DNA of 51,408 nucleotides, from the NCBI RefSeq assembly GCF_001039355.2, contig NW_019773688.1:4133-55540 (forward strand), in the 5' to 3' direction. Of the stretch, positions 50,353 to 51,408 are shown piece by piece. The translations under genes were made by a program, and so were the position numbers. Every line of letters starts with the position of its first letter. Within the stretch, counting starts at the first letter, position 1. Origin of the DNA: Lingula anatina (Eukaryota > Brachiopoda > Lingulata > Lingulida > Lingulidae). The notes beneath the pieces are model-generated. The model ran no database searches. It was not told the origin of the DNA and saw nothing but the letters and a program-made list of their open reading frames with translations.

Positions 50353-51408
50353 ACCCCCCTCAATGGTACCCTCTCTGGGCTGTATCCTCCCGAGGGAGGT
50401 GAGAACAATACACCTAGTCTGAGTCAGTATTAGTTTTTTATGTACTTTATAAAACACATCTGTTAAGTCAATCCTAGCTGTAACAGCTCTAGTTAACTAA
50501 GCTGTACTCACTCTAGGTCCTAATGAACGCTGTCACTAATTTTAACGTTCTATACAAATCGGGTAAACAAAAAACGCATCTTGTCTTCTCTAACACAATC
50601 GGTACAGATTACTTTTTTTTGGGGGGGGGGGGGGTGAAACATAGCCAAATAATTTGATATCAAACTTAATGGTTGATAAAAAGTTATTATTTTTGCCATT
50701 ATGATGGTAGAAACCCTAAATCACCATCCCGGGATTAGGACCCCTTGCGCCATATGAAATAACAAAAACAAGTTTAAATCGAAACTTGCGTACAAAAAGC
50801 GGGTGACCTGTACATTATTATGTAATACAGGTGAGCATTTCGGTGAGAGGTGTTCAAGTAGGACCAAGGTCAGTAGAAGATGGAGAAGACAGAGGTTCTT
50901 GGTACGTTGCTGCAATTTCCACATGTAGGCCAAAAATTTAGCACAGAAAATGACAGGAAGTTGCCGTAGTATTGTATAGATGATATAAGATAACGCTGTG
51001 TATTTTGTGTTGACGACAATTGCCCAAATGATGCGTTTCGCACTGGGACATTTTAGTCCTTATGACTGTGGGAACATTCCACTTATGTCCAATACACTCT
51101 CCATTAGAATTTCAAAATCAGCTCAAAGTTTGAATGGTTTATTTTCTGTAATTTCAGAGAGGGAACGCACTTGCCATTGAGGAAGTGAGAGGCTTATTGC
51201 AGCTGTCCAAAGGTCTGAACAAGTCCTCAACAAGTAAGACTGGGCAGGTATCTACATTCTCCTAATTGTTTTATTGGCGAGGTCATTGACCTGTTTTCAA
51301 AGTATCTGTTTACAAGTATGTTGTATATGAAAGTAAACTTCAAACAAACAAATGCACGTTCATTAATAAGATGTTGAACTATTGTGTCATTGCATTCCTG
51401 GAAACGAC
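50353..51408. other. Distal intergenic end of the window
   Basis: Holds a T/G homopolymer run at about 50612-50634. No gene, RNA or clear transposon recognised. Confidence 0.6.

Overview
The window is eukaryotic, from an intron-rich animal genome. It is AT-rich, has many homopolymer and dinucleotide runs, and is full of degenerate transposons (non-LTR elements, Tc1/mariner, foldback elements and MITEs). One large gene with canonical GT-AG introns fills most of it. The protein family and the transposon types fit a marine invertebrate, most likely a lophotrochozoan such as a mollusc. The sequence alone does not settle the species, so that placement is low confidence.

The only protein-coding gene I can support lies on the plus strand from 6140 to 46177. 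I assembled it by hand as 42 coding exons. Every junction is GT-AG, the phases match at all 41 introns, and the total is 13,308 nt, or 4,435 codons plus a stop. It is a giant type I membrane protein homologous to bark beetle (bark, also called Anakonda), the tricellular occluding junction protein of Drosophila. In order it carries: a signal peptide; three copies of a bark-type unit (start cap, SRCR domain in the first two, parallel beta-helix rungs, CUB-like segment); a peritrophin-A-like chitin-binding domain; a C-type lectin domain; two EGF domains; a PSI domain; a family-unassigned region with a recurring VGDV...G...F motif; a cysteine-rich zone; a VWD domain with a MUC4-like trailing module; about ten EGF domains; two cadherin repeats; a Thr/Ser-rich stalk; one transmembrane helix; and a tail of about 74 residues.

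Region by region: 1-6139 is upstream DNA with no gene, holding homopolymers, a 55-bp tandem duplication, a LINE fragment (about 3937-4800), a MITE candidate (4856-5058) and a minus-strand transposase remnant (about 5480-5760). Introns 1 and 2 (6552-12682 and 12899-18782) are the only very long ones and are stacked with nested transposons. From 18783 to 46177 exons are dense and introns mostly 150-800 bp. Within this part, intron 34 holds a perfect 148-bp inverted repeat around an N, and the intron after exon 37 holds a partial copy of that EGF exon. Downstream of 46177 lie poly(A) signals and then intergenic DNA with MITEs, another LINE scrap and low-complexity repeats.

The two points of greatest interest are the composite architecture of the bark-like protein (chitin-binding, VWD and cadherin modules on a bark core) and the layered record of insertions in introns 1 and 2, where removing the inner elements re-joins the outer ones. 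A 357-bp perfect duplication around a single N at 8611 is probably an assembly artefact.
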